Shown here: in pieces, positions 17,856 to 27,459 of the stretch | How the letters are laid out: each line of letters begins with the position of its first letter | Position numbering within the stretch: position 1 is the stretch's first letter | Assembly (NCBI RefSeq): GCF_016889425.1 | Contig: NZ_CP069513.1 | Coordinates: 806,001 to 870,000 of the forward strand | Source: Corynebacterium amycolatum | Lineage (GTDB): Bacteria; Actinomycetota; Actinomycetes; Mycobacteriales; Mycobacteriaceae | DNA length: 64,000 nucleotides | Direction: 5' to 3' | The notes under the pieces: generated by a model | Told to the model about the DNA's origin: nothing | Databases searched by the model: none | Seen by the model: only the letters and a program-made list of their open reading frames with translations | Made by a program: the position numbers and the translations under genes

Positions 17856-19538
17856 CTACAGATCCAAATCCAGCGAAGCGCCCGGAATAGCGTCCAGCAG
17901 CCGCTGGGTGTATTCCTTCTCCGGGTGGTCGAAGAGATCGTCGGTAGGACGGTGTTCAACCATCTTGCCGTGCTCCATCACGATGACCTCATCAGCCACC
18001 TGCCGCACCACAGCGAGGTCATGCGTAATAAAGAGGTAGGCCAAATCCATCTCTTCCTGCAGCTCAGCAAGCAGTTCGAGCACCTGAGCCTGAACCACCA
18101 CGTCGAGGGCTGACACCGCCTCGTCACAGACCACAACCTCAGGGTTCAGGGCCAGTGCACGCGCAATCGCAACACGTTGACGCTGGCCACCCGACAGCTC
18201 ACCGGGGAAGCGGCGACCCATCTCCGCGGGCAGCGCGACGCGGTCGAGAAGCGCGAATACGCGCTGCTCACGCTCCTGCTTGGTGCCAATCTTGTGAATC
18301 CGCAGCGGCTCCTCGATGGAGGAATGCACCGTGCGCATCGGGTCCAGCGTCGCATACGGGTTCTGGAAAATCGGCTGAATGCGACGCCGCAGCTCGAGCT
18401 CCTCTTTACGATTCCGGCCCTGGACGCGGTTACCGTCGAAAAGCACTTCGCCCTCTGTCGGATCGAGCAGCCCCAGCGCCATATTTGCGACAGTGGACTT
18501 ACCCGAACCGGACTCGCCCACGATTCCGATGGTGCGACCGCGGCGCAGCGTAAAGCTGATGTCATCGACGGCGCGAAAGGAATCCTTGCGCCACGGACGG
18601 TCGCCGGGGATGGCAAAGTCGCGCACCAAGTTCTTCGCGACCAGAATCTCCTTCTGATCCGCATCCGATGTCGTCGGCGCCGCCACCACGCGATCACCGC
18701 GGCGGGCAGCCAGCGACGGAGCCGCCGCGATCAGCTGCTTGGTGTATGGATGCTGCGGGCGAGTGAGGACTTCCAGGGCAGGGCCGGTCTCCACGACACG
18801 TCCTGCTTGCATAACGACGAGTCGGTCAGCGCGCTCGGCAGCCAAACCGAGGTCATGAGTAATAAGCACCACGGACGTGCCGAGTTCGCTAGTGAGCTTG
18901 TCGAGGTGGTCAAGGATCTTCTTCGCCACGGTCACGTCGAGCGCGGAAGTGGGCTCATCGGCAATCAGTAGCTTTGGGTGCGCGGCCAAGCCCATCGCGA
19001 TAAGTGCGCGCTGGCGCATACCACCGGAGAACTCGTGCGGGTATTGGTCGATGCGCTTTTTAGCATTCGGCAGGCCGGCCTGTTCCAGCAGCTCAATCGC
19101 CTTTTTGTGGGCTTCAGAGCCAGTGGCGATGTTATTGGCGCGCAGCGCCTCCTTAATCTGGGAACCGATAGTCCACACCGGATTGAGGTTGGTCATCGGA
19201 TCCTGGGGGACCAGGCCAATACCGTTGCCGCGGATGCTAACAAACTCGCGGTCCGTCAAGTGTGTGATGTCACGGCCATCGAAGGTGATGGTGCCACCGG
19301 TGACTTCACCATCACCGGGCAACAGCCCCAGTGCGGCGTGGACAGTGGTGGACTTACCCGAGCCGGACTCGCCGACAATGGCGACTGTCTCACCGGGGAA
19401 AACCTCCAGGTCGACGTTGTGCACCACATCGGTCAACGATTTACTGCGGCGGCCGGACGCTGTGGTCGTCGGAAAGCCAATGCAGACATTCTTCAAGGTG
19501 AGAATGGGCGCTGAGGAAGTATTGGTGTCGGTGCTCAT
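17856..19538 (-). CDS. Dual ATP-binding subunit of a peptide/nickel-type ABC importer (DppD-DppF fusion)
   Basis: The 560-aa protein has two complete ABC ATPase domains. Each has Walker A (GESGSGKST), a signature (FSGGMRQRALIAM and LSGGQRQRVAIAR) and Walker B (LLIADEPTSALD and VVVCDEAVSALD). The order corresponds to fused DppD- and DppF-like halves joined around residues 270-290. It energises import through the two permeases encoded upstream. The start overlaps the dppC-like stop by ATGA. Peptide specificity is inferred from family resemblance. Confidence 0.9.
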   Translation of the reverse strand: MSTDTNTSSAPILTLKNVCIGFPTTTASGRRSKSLTDVVHNVDLEVFPGETVAIVGESGSGKSTTVHAALGLLPGDGEVTGGTITFDGRDITHLTDREFVSIRGNGIGLVPQDPMTNLNPVWTIGSQIKEALRANNIATGSEAHKKAIELLEQAGLPNAKKRIDQYPHEFSGGMRQRALIAMGLAAHPKLLIADEPTSALDVTVAKKILDHLDKLTSELGTSVVLITHDLGLAAERADRLVVMQAGRVVETGPALEVLTRPQHPYTKQLIAAAPSLAARRGDRVVAAPTTSDADQKEILVAKNLVRDFAIPGDRPWRKDSFRAVDDISFTLRRGRTIGIVGESGSGKSTVANMALGLLDPTEGEVLFDGNRVQGRNRKEELELRRRIQPIFQNPYATLDPMRTVHSSIEEPLRIHKIGTKQEREQRVFALLDRVALPAEMGRRFPGELSGGQRQRVAIARALALNPEVVVCDEAVSALDVVVQAQVLELLAELQEEMDLAYLFITHDLAVVRQVADEVIVMEHGKMVEHRPTDDLFDHPEKEYTQRLLDAIPGASLDLDL

Positions 19539-20515
19539 CGACGACGCTCCTTCGGGTCGAGAGAATCCTTCAAAGCGTCACCCATGAGGATGAAGCCGAG
19601 AACGGTAATCGCCAGGGCGAGTGCTGGCCAGAACAGGTTGGACGGGGCCTGGCGGAGCACCTGCTGTGCGACAGAGATGTCGTTGCCCCAGGAAACGGTG
19701 GTCGTCGGCAAGCCAATGCCCAGGTAGGACAGCGTGGCTTCGGCGACGATGTAAATACCCAGTGAGGTCGTGGCCATAACGATGACAGGGGCGAGGCAGT
19801 TCGGCAGCACATGGCGGAAGAGAATGCCAGTGTTGGACAGACCGAGCGCCTTGGAAGCGGTGACGTATTCCTCGTTCTTCACCGAAATCACCGAGGAGCG
19901 CACTACGCGCGCCATCTGCGGCCAGCCGAAAGCAGCGAGCACGAAGACCACGGACCAGATGGTGCGTTCGGTAAACAGTTGCATCAGCACGATGCCGGCC
20001 AGAATCAGTGGAATGGCAAAGAACATGTCCGTGATGCGAGAGAGCACCGCATCGACCCATCCTCCCAGATAGCCAGCGATGGCGCCGAGGATGATGCCGA
20101 CGATGGTCACGGCCAGGGTGACGCCGATACCGACGATGACCGAGGCGCGGGCACCGTAGATGACGCGGGCGTAGACGTCGTAGCCCTGCTGCGTGAAGCC
20201 CATGGGGTGGCCGTCGCGGGCCGGTGCCAGGGAGTCGCGCAGGTTAGCTGCCGACGGATCCACCGAGGTAAACAGCGACGGGAACGCGGCCACTGCGATG
20301 GAGAGCAAAATGATGAATGCGGAAACCCAGAACAGTGGGCGGTAACGCAGGTTCTGCCAGGCTGAACCCCACAGACCAAGTGGTGGGTTGTCGGGCAGCT
20401 GCTTGTGGTCGGGGTTCGTCGCCGGATTTGGTGCCTGCGCGGTGTTGGCCTGTGCGGTGTTGGCCTGCTTTTCTGGCTGAGTCGAATCTAACTGCGTCGA
20501 ATCTGGCTTAGGCAT
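19535..20515 (-). CDS. ABC importer permease, DppC type
   Basis: The 326-aa permease has a polar 50-residue N-terminus rich in Gln/Asn/Thr/Ala (including a short QANTA repeat) and then six hydrophobic segments. The inner-membrane-component loop that contacts the ATPase is visible as EEYVTASKALGLSNTGILFRHVLPN. DppC/OppC-type N-terminal features (the PSAANLRDSLAPA region) are present. The start overlaps the DppB-like stop by 8 nt. Confidence 0.88.
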   Translation of the reverse strand: MPKPDSTQLDSTQPEKQANTAQANTAQAPNPATNPDHKQLPDNPPLGLWGSAWQNLRYRPLFWVSAFIILLSIAVAAFPSLFTSVDPSAANLRDSLAPARDGHPMGFTQQGYDVYARVIYGARASVIVGIGVTLAVTIVGIILGAIAGYLGGWVDAVLSRITDMFFAIPLILAGIVLMQLFTERTIWSVVFVLAAFGWPQMARVVRSSVISVKNEEYVTASKALGLSNTGILFRHVLPNCLAPVIVMATTSLGIYIVAEATLSYLGIGLPTTTVSWGNDISVAQQVLRQAPSNLFWPALALAITVLGFILMGDALKDSLDPKERRR

Positions 20516-21434
20516 AACGAATCCTCGGATCCAGGACTGCGTAGAGCAAGTCGATGAGCAAGTTGGCGAACATGTAAATAACCACCAGGATGGTCACGAT
20601 GCTGACCACGGTGGGAGCTTCACCAATCTGGACGGCGTGGAAGATCAGGCCACCGATACCGGGCACGTTGAAGATGCCCTCGGTGACGATTGCGCCACCC
20701 ATCAGAGCGGCGAGATCAGCGCCGATGAAGGTCACAACGGGAATCAGCGAGTTACGCAAGATGTGGCGGCGGGTGACTTCAGAGGTTGGCAAGCCCTTGG
20801 CGCGGGCGGTGCGCACGAAGTCAGCATGGCGTGCCGACGAAACCTCCGAGCGCGTCAGTCGCAGAACATAAGCAACCGAGACGAGACCCAGCACGAATGC
20901 CGGAAGTAGCAGGGAAGTAAAGGACGCATCGCTACCGACAGTGGGGGAGACAATGTGCCAGCGCACACCGAAGAGGTAGCGGGCAACGAAGCCGAGCACG
21001 AAGGTCGGAGTTGCAATGACTAGCAGGGACAGAACCAGGACGGTGGAGTCGAAGAAGCCGCCCTTGCGCATGCCTGCGATGACGCCAAGGCCGATGCCGA
21101 AGATTGCCTCAATGGCAACGGCCATCAGTGCCAGGCGAATAGTAATGGGGAAGGCCAGAGCAATTTCCTCGCCGACTGAGCGGCCGGAGAAAGTCTCGCC
21201 CATATCCAGTGTGAACAGGCCCTTTAAGTATTCCCAGTACTGGACGAAGAAGGGTTCATCCAGGTGGTAGTGCGCGCGCAGCGCAGCGACCTGCTCCGGC
21301 GGCAACTGCTTGTCGCCGGCCAATGCGGCGATGGGGTCACCGGGCATGGCGAAGACCATCGCATAAATCAGCAGCGTGGCACCGAAGAAGACCGGCACCA
21401 TCTGCAGGAGTCTCTTTCCGATATACCAACCCAT
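20508..21434 (-). CDS. ABC importer permease, DppB type
   Basis: The 308-aa permease starts MGWYIGKRLLQMVPVFFGA, the typical DppB N-terminus. It has six membrane segments and the ATPase-contact loop (HADFVRTARAKGLPTSEVTRRHILRNSL). I chose ATG 21434 because AAAAGGA precedes it at a normal distance; an upstream in-frame ATG at 21452 would overlap the binding-protein gene. Confidence 0.9.
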   Translation of the reverse strand: MGWYIGKRLLQMVPVFFGATLLIYAMVFAMPGDPIAALAGDKQLPPEQVAALRAHYHLDEPFFVQYWEYLKGLFTLDMGETFSGRSVGEEIALAFPITIRLALMAVAIEAIFGIGLGVIAGMRKGGFFDSTVLVLSLLVIATPTFVLGFVARYLFGVRWHIVSPTVGSDASFTSLLLPAFVLGLVSVAYVLRLTRSEVSSARHADFVRTARAKGLPTSEVTRRHILRNSLIPVVTFIGADLAALMGGAIVTEGIFNVPGIGGLIFHAVQIGEAPTVVSIVTILVVIYMFANLLIDLLYAVLDPRIRYA

Positions 21435-21438
21435 GGCG

Positions 21439-23184
21439 CTAGTCCTTTTCAATCATTGGGTAGTCCAAAATGCCATCCCACATCACCACGGCATTACGCA
21501 GCTTCGGGTTCCACGCCACCGAAGCATTCGGGTACCACAGAGGGATTGCAGGCAGGTCTTCCATCAGCACAGACTGAGCCTTGACGTAAATCGGCTTGGC
21601 CTCCTCTGCGCTCTTTGCCGAGGACGCTTCCTGAATGAGCTTGTCGAACTTCGGATTCGAGTAGTGGTTGTCATTCGCGGAACCACCGGTGGCGAATTGC
21701 GGAATCATGTAGTTGGCAACCGATGGGTAGTCCGCTGACCAGCCGGTACGGTAGCCGCTGGTCAGGGTCTCATTAGTGATCTCATCGCGCAGCTGCTTGA
21801 AGGTCGGGTAGGCCTTGCCGTGAGATTCAATTCCGAGGGTTTCACCAATCATGTTGGTCACCGCTTCAACCCACTGCTGGTGCCCGCCGTCGGCGTTGTA
21901 GGCAATATCGAACGAGCCCGTAAACGGCGCAATTTTGTTGGCCTCGGCCCACAGTTTGCGAGCCTTGTCCGGGTTGTACTTCAACACATCCTGCCCAGGC
22001 ACATTCGGATCCAAGTCACCGAGCGTCAGTGAGCTGAATTCGCGCGCCGGGGTGCGCGTGCCGAAGAAAATCTTGTCAGTGATGAGCTGGCGGTCAAACG
22101 CCATGGAAATTGCTTGACGACGGAGCTTGCCCTCTTCACCCGAAAAGCCTGGCAGATTTCGCGGAATTGCGAAGTATTGCGCTGAGGAAGTTGGGACGTT
22201 TGCGCTGGAGTCAGGGAAGTCGGTTTCAAAGCTGGCCATCGCCGTCGGTGGAATGGTGCGCGGCAGCGTGTCCAGGCGGCCTGCCTGGAGATCCGCGTAC
22301 GCGGTGTCCATGTCCGAGTAGAAGCGGTAGACCAGACCGTTGTTGCGAGCCTTGTGCTCACCGGCGAAGTTATCATTTTTGACCAAGGTCAGCTGGTTAT
22401 TATGCAGCCACGCACGACCTTCGGCCATCTTGTAGGGACCATTGCCGATGGGGTGTTCACCGAAAGCCTTCTTGTCTTCGAACGCTGCCTTCGGCAGTGG
22501 CATAAACGCGACATAGCCGAGGCTGAGCGGGAAGGAGGAATCTGGGGTGGTCAGATCTACGGTGAACTTCAGATCGTCGACCTTTTTCAGACCGGAGAGT
22601 GTTTTCTCCGTGGCCTTTTCTCCCGAGACAGCATCAAAGCCCTGCACGTTGGCGAAGAAGGACTGCTGCTTCTGCAGGTTCGGGCCGTAGGCAGCGTAAT
22701 TCCAGGCATCGATGTAGCTCTGCGCGGTGACGGGTTCGCCGTTGTGGAAGGTCCAGCCCGGTTTCAGCGTGATGTCGAAATGAGTCGAGTCCTCGTTGGG
22801 CTTAATTTCTGCCGCATGGTCCAGGATCATCGAGCCGTCGGTGTCGTAGCGCACCAGACCTGAGTAGAGCATGCGGAGGATATCGCCACCACCGGTTTCA
22901 TTGGTGTCAGTGGTGTACAGCGGCGACTGCGGTTCGGAGTTCTGGACCACAATGAACCCGGCGCCGACCTGTTGCTGGTCAGTGCTGCAGGCAGCAAGTG
23001 CAGCGCCCGGTAGGACAATTGCCAGCAAAGCCACCAGGATTTGGCGGACATGCAGCGTGAACTTTCCTTTTTCGCTGAGCGCTGTTGCGTGCAGTTTTGT
23101 GGCACGGAACTTCTCTCGCTGTCGGAGCTTCCGCCGGAGTTCCTGCCGGGTGTGGAAGGGGCCGGAGGCAACGGGTCTATGCAT
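21439..23184 (-). CDS. Extracellular solute-binding lipoprotein of the peptide ABC importer
   Basis: The 581-aa binding protein belongs to the SBP family 5 (OppA/DppA-like). A long basic N-region leads to a hydrophobic stretch and the lipobox ALAAC, with Cys near residue 66, an unusually late position. A typical family-5 stretch is YTTDTNETGGGDILRMLYSGLVRYD, of which the core is GGDILRMLYSGLVRYD. It delivers substrate to the DppB/C permease. AAAGG lies about 6 nt before the ATG, which supports the long leader, although a start nearer the signal sequence cannot be excluded. Confidence 0.88.
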   Translation of the reverse strand: MHRPVASGPFHTRQELRRKLRQREKFRATKLHATALSEKGKFTLHVRQILVALLAIVLPGAALAACSTDQQQVGAGFIVVQNSEPQSPLYTTDTNETGGGDILRMLYSGLVRYDTDGSMILDHAAEIKPNEDSTHFDITLKPGWTFHNGEPVTAQSYIDAWNYAAYGPNLQKQQSFFANVQGFDAVSGEKATEKTLSGLKKVDDLKFTVDLTTPDSSFPLSLGYVAFMPLPKAAFEDKKAFGEHPIGNGPYKMAEGRAWLHNNQLTLVKNDNFAGEHKARNNGLVYRFYSDMDTAYADLQAGRLDTLPRTIPPTAMASFETDFPDSSANVPTSSAQYFAIPRNLPGFSGEEGKLRRQAISMAFDRQLITDKIFFGTRTPAREFSSLTLGDLDPNVPGQDVLKYNPDKARKLWAEANKIAPFTGSFDIAYNADGGHQQWVEAVTNMIGETLGIESHGKAYPTFKQLRDEITNETLTSGYRTGWSADYPSVANYMIPQFATGGSANDNHYSNPKFDKLIQEASSAKSAEEAKPIYVKAQSVLMEDLPAIPLWYPNASVAWNPKLRNAVVMWDGILDYPMIEKD

Positions 23185-23711
23185 CGCGAGCCTTTCTAGA
23201 TTCTGCCAGCTAGGCGATATGAATTTGGTGATCGGCTCACTCCAAACGACTCAGCTACCCACCTCCCAGCTGCTTAGCAATGGTGGTGGTGAAACCTTTG
23301 GTTGTGACGGATTCTAAGGTTTGGATACGACCGTTCAATACAGTCTCTAACCTTACAAGTCCAAAAAACATATGAGTATTGATCAGGCGAACCATCCCTT
23401 ATTTGACGGTGTCTTTTACCCTCGATTGGGGAGTTAATTCTGTGCAGCGGTGAAAGTCTGTGACACCCTGGCACCCCCGCAGGGGTTGTCCTCTGGTGCT
23501 CCGCGACGTTGGCGCTCAGCCAGGCTCCGTCCGCGTTGGGCTTATTCGCGTTGGTCCCATCCTCGGGCCCCGTCCGCGGGCCCCATCCGCGACTTCACGA
23601 CAGCTATGTCACCTCATGCCACCTCCACAGCTGACACGAGGTGACACCCGTGTCGTGAAGTGGGCTTTGGGGCTTGGTAGAGGGGCGCCGGAGCGCCGCC
23701 AAGCCAGCGCA
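23185..23711. other. Intergenic region upstream of the ABC operon
   Basis: No gene is seen. On the minus strand GTCCAA/TTGGAC (23359-23364) and TGTATT (23337-23342), 16 bp apart, are a weak promoter candidate for the ABC operon. The part from 23460 to 23590 is GC-rich, with short direct repeats of GGGCCCC-N-TCCGC. A palindromic element follows at 23592-23661. Confidence 0.4.
23592..23661. repeat. 70-bp palindromic element, copy 2
   Basis: The arms are 23592-23620 and 23633-23661, with about 23 of 29 positions pairing, around the same 12-nt loop ACCTCCACAGCT as copy 1 (17725-17794). The mismatches are concentrated in one 4-nt block, so this copy is slightly decayed. It lies about 400 bp upstream of the ABC operon, mirroring copy 1 at the operon's other end. 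Confidence 0.85.
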
Positions 23712-25328
23712 TTAAGTCCCGCAGTACGAGTGGAAAGCCCCCAACTCCCGCGGTGCCGGCTCAGTGAACCCCGCTGGGACGTCTTGCAACTCAAAGGGGT
23801 TGGTTACCGCCTCCAGCAGGTGCCGGTAGGCGGCCAAATCTCCCGCCCCTGCTTCTCCCGTCGCCCCTGCCTTCGCTAACGCTTCCGTGACCAGGTAGTT
23901 TCGCGGAATATACAGTGGGTTTGTTTCCTCCATAAGTGCCAGGGCCGTCGTCTGGTCGATTCCCAGCTCCTCCCGCGTCCACTGCCACAACTGCCCCCAC
24001 TCAGTCGCGGCAGCGGGGAGCGCAGAATCATCAGACAGCCTGGTCAGCGCGGTCAGCGCAGTGAAATCCTGCCCATCACCATCGGCCAGAGCCTCAATCA
24101 GCGCCCGATGAGCATTCGTATGGTCGAGCCCAAACTTCGCCAGCAACGCCTGCCACTGCTGTACCAAGGGGATGGCCAGCGGGTCGTCGTAAAGCGAGGG
24201 GAGAATCCCCAACTTGGGCAGCCACCTGCGGCTGAGCGCATCGGTGAACTCGTCGGCGAATTCTCCCAGGATGTCGCGGGCGCGTGCGAGGGCATCCTCC
24301 GGGGCGCCTGCGAAATGCGGTAGCAAAGTCTCCGCGAGCTTCGACATGTTCCACCCCGCGATTGTTGGCTGCGCGCCGTACGCGTATCGACCGCCGCGAT
24401 CAATACTGCTAAACACTGCCCGCGGATCGTGCGCATCCAGAAACGCACACGGCCCAAAGTCGATGGTCTCGCCCGCGATGCTGGCATTGTCGGTGTTCAT
24501 CACGCCGTGGACAAAACCGCAGGCCAGCCACGCCGCAACGAGATTGGCTTGCCGCTTAACGACGTTTCGGAGAACCGACTCCGCCGAACCCTCGTAGCCA
24601 TGCCGCTGCGCGGCGAAGTCGATGAGCCGGTCCATGATTCCGGTGTCCGCTCCGGAGCGTGCGACCAGCTCGAACGTGCCAACTCGCAGGTGGCCGGATG
24701 CTACGCGCACGACAATGCCGCCCGGTTGAAGTTCGGTGGTGGGATCGGTGTTGTCGAATGGGGTTTGCGAGCCGCGGTAAATCTCTTCGCCAGTTTTGAC
24801 GACCGCCAGCGCGCGGGTGGTGGGGATGCCGAGCGCATACATGGCTTCGCTGATGAGGTACTCCCGCAGGGCGGAGGTCAGCGTGACTTTGCCGTCACCG
24901 CCACGGGAAAAGGGCGTGGGGCCGGTGCCTTTCGCCTGAATCTCGTAGGCCTGGGTGTTGTCGCTGTGGGGTGTCTCTTTGGGGTAATCCGGCAGCCCAG
25001 TCAGCCCCGGTTCAGCCTCAACTGTGGCAAGCAAGAGCGCGCGACCATCACCGAGTAGGCCTGCGAAGTTACCGAACTGGTGGCCGGCGTAGGCCGTGGC
25101 CATCGGGGTTGTGTATGCGCCGGGTGGGGTATCGGTTTCCTTGCCGACTCCGCGGCCAGTGAGGAACTTCAGGCCAGCGTCTGACCGGAGCCACTGTGGG
25201 GAGAGACCGAGCTGGCTCGCGAGTTCGTCGTTAAGCATGACGAGCTGCGGTGATGGGGCGTCAAACCCCTCCTGGTCGATAGCGAGTTCAGGAAGTGCAG
25301 TGGGTAGATCAGCGACGTTTCTAGCCAT
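23712..25328 (-). CDS. selO: SelO/YdiU-family protein AMPylase
   Basis: The 538-aa pseudokinase-fold protein is of the SelO/YdiU family, which transfers AMP from ATP to Ser/Thr/Tyr of target proteins. The motif YAGHQFGNFAGLLGDGRA (near residue 80) and later GVMNTDNASIAGETIDFGP (split around NTDN and DFGP), which contains the metal-binding residues, are typical. The C-terminus ends SYCGT, so a Cys sits at the third-last position, where eukaryotic SelO carries selenocysteine. A TAAACT box lies 6 nt before the ATG and suggests a leaderless transcript. Confidence 0.9.
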   Translation of the reverse strand: MARNVADLPTALPELAIDQEGFDAPSPQLVMLNDELASQLGLSPQWLRSDAGLKFLTGRGVGKETDTPPGAYTTPMATAYAGHQFGNFAGLLGDGRALLLATVEAEPGLTGLPDYPKETPHSDNTQAYEIQAKGTGPTPFSRGGDGKVTLTSALREYLISEAMYALGIPTTRALAVVKTGEEIYRGSQTPFDNTDPTTELQPGGIVVRVASGHLRVGTFELVARSGADTGIMDRLIDFAAQRHGYEGSAESVLRNVVKRQANLVAAWLACGFVHGVMNTDNASIAGETIDFGPCAFLDAHDPRAVFSSIDRGGRYAYGAQPTIAGWNMSKLAETLLPHFAGAPEDALARARDILGEFADEFTDALSRRWLPKLGILPSLYDDPLAIPLVQQWQALLAKFGLDHTNAHRALIEALADGDGQDFTALTALTRLSDDSALPAAATEWGQLWQWTREELGIDQTTALALMEETNPLYIPRNYLVTEALAKAGATGEAGAGDLAAYRHLLEAVTNPFELQDVPAGFTEPAPRELGAFHSYCGT

Positions 25329-25376
25329 GTGCGCAGTTTAACGGGTAGGCCGGATTGAGAATATGCGCTTTTATGT

Positions 25377-26135
25377 TCAGGGCTTGCTGAGGCGAGCGGT
25401 GTCGTCTTCAAACTCGCCGTTCAAGCGGCGATAGAGCGTTGCTCGCCACCGCTCCGGAAGCTCAGGGGCGGCGAGGAGACGGTGGATGCCCTCGATGTCC
25501 TGGCGGTCGATGTTCATGACGCGATTGGTCTCTGCAACAGAGACAGCGCTTGGAAGACGTTTGGCCAGCCGCATGGTGTCACCTTCAGCGATGGTGCCGG
25601 GATGAAGGACCCGCAGGTAGTAGCCGGAACGGGACTTCGACTGCATGAGCCTGGGCAGTCGGCGATCACTCCAACGTGCCGAGACCGTGGCACACGGACG
25701 ACGCGGTTGCGTGACCTGGACTGTCAGATCGTTCAGTTCGAAGATGTCACCCAGACAAACCACCTGGTCAGGAAGGCCTTCTAGCGTGAGATTTTCGAAG
25801 AAAGCGCCCTCCGGCAAATCGAATCCATCAGCCGCCCACTGAGCCATGAACTCGAATGGGTAGCAGCACATCGCTTTGTTTGGTCCGCCATGGACCTTCA
25901 AGTTGCCCTGGGCGTCGCCGTCAAGGCCGTTTTCTGCGACTATTACGCGGCCCGTGCGTGGTGATTTGGCGGCGCCGGTGCTGATTTCACGGCCGCTCCA
26001 CTTTTGCGTCACTACCGGCCCGGTGCGGACACGGCGCACTCGGCCGATGAGTTCTGGGAGTTGGTGGCTCGGCTGTGGGCGGCTTGGTTGTTCCTGGCTT
26101 GGTCGTTGGTGGCCTGGCTGGGTCTGCGGGCTCAT
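25377..26135 (-). CDS. MOSC-domain protein (YiiM-like)
   Basis: The 252-aa protein has a Gln/Pro-rich N-terminus, a MOSC domain (GDAQGNLKVHGGPNKAMCCYP, core KVHGGPNKA) and the conserved Cys in PRRPCATVS. A YiiM-type C-terminal helical domain follows. Family members handle molybdenum-linked sulfur chemistry or reduce N-hydroxylated substrates. I chose ATG 26135 because the longer ORF start at 26222 would overlap the end of the next gene; the residues before 26135 look unlike family N-termini. Confidence 0.8.
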   Translation of the reverse strand: MSPQTQPGHQRPSQEQPSRPQPSHQLPELIGRVRRVRTGPVVTQKWSGREISTGAAKSPRTGRVIVAENGLDGDAQGNLKVHGGPNKAMCCYPFEFMAQWAADGFDLPEGAFFENLTLEGLPDQVVCLGDIFELNDLTVQVTQPRRPCATVSARWSDRRLPRLMQSKSRSGYYLRVLHPGTIAEGDTMRLAKRLPSAVSVAETNRVMNIDRQDIEGIHRLLAAPELPERWRATLYRRLNGEFEDDTARLSKP

Positions 26136-26166
26136 GTCTTGAGTCTGCCATGTGACTGGAAGCGTT

Positions 26167-27459
26167 TTAGCCAGAAAAGGAGAATTTATATGCGCCTCTT
26201 GGAAGTGCGGTAATGGCATCAAACCAGCGTCCGCGCGGTGTCGTTGAGGCTGCCAATGCCTTACGAATCATGCCCGCCGCCGAGCCGTCAAAGATCGCAT
26301 CCCACGTCAGGTGGATGATGGCGTAGCCGAGGTTGGTGAGTTGGTAGTCGCGACGCCGGTCATGCCAGATGTTGGCGGTGCCCGCGTGGTGTTGGCCGGC
26401 GCCAGCGCGCGTTTCTGATTGCACTGTTGATTGCATTCTCGATTGCGCGGGCTCGTACTTCATTCGCCCGTCGCACTCGATGATGATTCCGTGAGCCGGA
26501 AGCAGGAAATCCACACGCGCAACGAACACCCCGGCCTCATCTACTATTCGTGGTTGCTGCACAAATGACAGTTTTAGCTCCACGAGCAACGCTTTTGTCA
26601 CCGACTCAAATGCACTTTCCGACCACGGCGATGCCACCATCAGCACCTCCAGCATGCGGGGTCCACGCACTCGACCCCGTTGGTCGTGCACGTGGGGTAA
26701 GAAATCAGTACTGGAAATGGCCACGTGCCGCGGCGCTGCGAGCTGCGGAAACTCCTGTTCAATGTCCCAATTTGGTGGCTCAAAGCGCAGTGGCGCCTCC
26801 GGCCACGGCAGGGCTTGCTGAGGCTGCATTCCCGTCGAGCCAAGTGTTCCGACCGAGCCACGCAGGGCGCCGTCGGCAAGCGCGATAGCTTCGACAAAGC
26901 GTCGAAAGACCTCGGGTTTGCGGCGCGTGGCATCGTCGACGCGCGGCTGAGCAGCAGCGATATCAACCACGGTTCGCGCCAGAGTAGTGACCCGCACGCC
27001 ATCGATGGTGGTCGTGGCACTTGGGGGCAATGCTAAGTAATTCTGGTGAAATTGCAGGCCATGGTGTGTTTTAAGTGTCGACGACCCACTTTTTACACTG
27101 GAACTGAGCGTCAGCGTTTGCGGAATATCGAGCAGTGGCAGGCTATGTATCAGCGCTGCTGCGATTCCGGTTAATACGCGATCTGGGTGTGCCTGCGAAA
27201 TGGCAATGCATTGAATCCGTGCCCGGATGAGTTCCGCCTTAATGGCAAGAATTCCTCGTGGAAAATCGCTGTTAGATGGCCATATTCGTGCATCCGCGTA
27301 AGTGCCCCGAAACAACTGAACAAGTTCACCGCGCTCGACCGCCCGGCTGAGAATCCCTCGTGCTGTATTTCGGCTGATATGAGTCTGTTCTCGCAGGTGC
27401 ACAATTCCGGAGGAATTGAAAATGAGCTCGCTCGTTTTCCGCATGGCGGACATTCTCAT
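26167..27459 (-). CDS. AbiEi-like winged-helix protein with C-terminal DUF559-type nuclease-like domain
   Basis: The 430-aa protein has an N-terminal winged-helix region similar to AbiEi-type antitoxin domains (THISRNTARGILSRAVERG, then LVQLFRGTYAD). A middle region resembles the AbiEi C-terminal part (DGVRVTTLARTVVDIAA). The C-terminal segment has a Vsr/DUF559-like restriction-fold pattern (VARVDFLLPAHGIIIECDG, then DRRRDYQLTNLGYAIIHLTWD). No toxin partner (AbiEii-like nucleotidyltransferase) is adjacent. Such proteins are common in Actinobacteria; the function is unknown. The start region has several nearby ATGs. Confidence 0.65.
   Translation of the reverse strand: MRMSAMRKTSELIFNSSGIVHLREQTHISRNTARGILSRAVERGELVQLFRGTYADARIWPSNSDFPRGILAIKAELIRARIQCIAISQAHPDRVLTGIAAALIHSLPLLDIPQTLTLSSSVKSGSSTLKTHHGLQFHQNYLALPPSATTTIDGVRVTTLARTVVDIAAAQPRVDDATRRKPEVFRRFVEAIALADGALRGSVGTLGSTGMQPQQALPWPEAPLRFEPPNWDIEQEFPQLAAPRHVAISSTDFLPHVHDQRGRVRGPRMLEVLMVASPWSESAFESVTKALLVELKLSFVQQPRIVDEAGVFVARVDFLLPAHGIIIECDGRMKYEPAQSRMQSTVQSETRAGAGQHHAGTANIWHDRRRDYQLTNLGYAIIHLTWDAIFDGSAAGMIRKALAASTTPRGRWFDAITALPRGAYKFSFSG

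Noticed and set aside
23460-23879. 139-codon plus-strand open frame over palindromic element copy 2
   Set aside because: It runs through the palindrome and into antisense of selO; not a credible gene.
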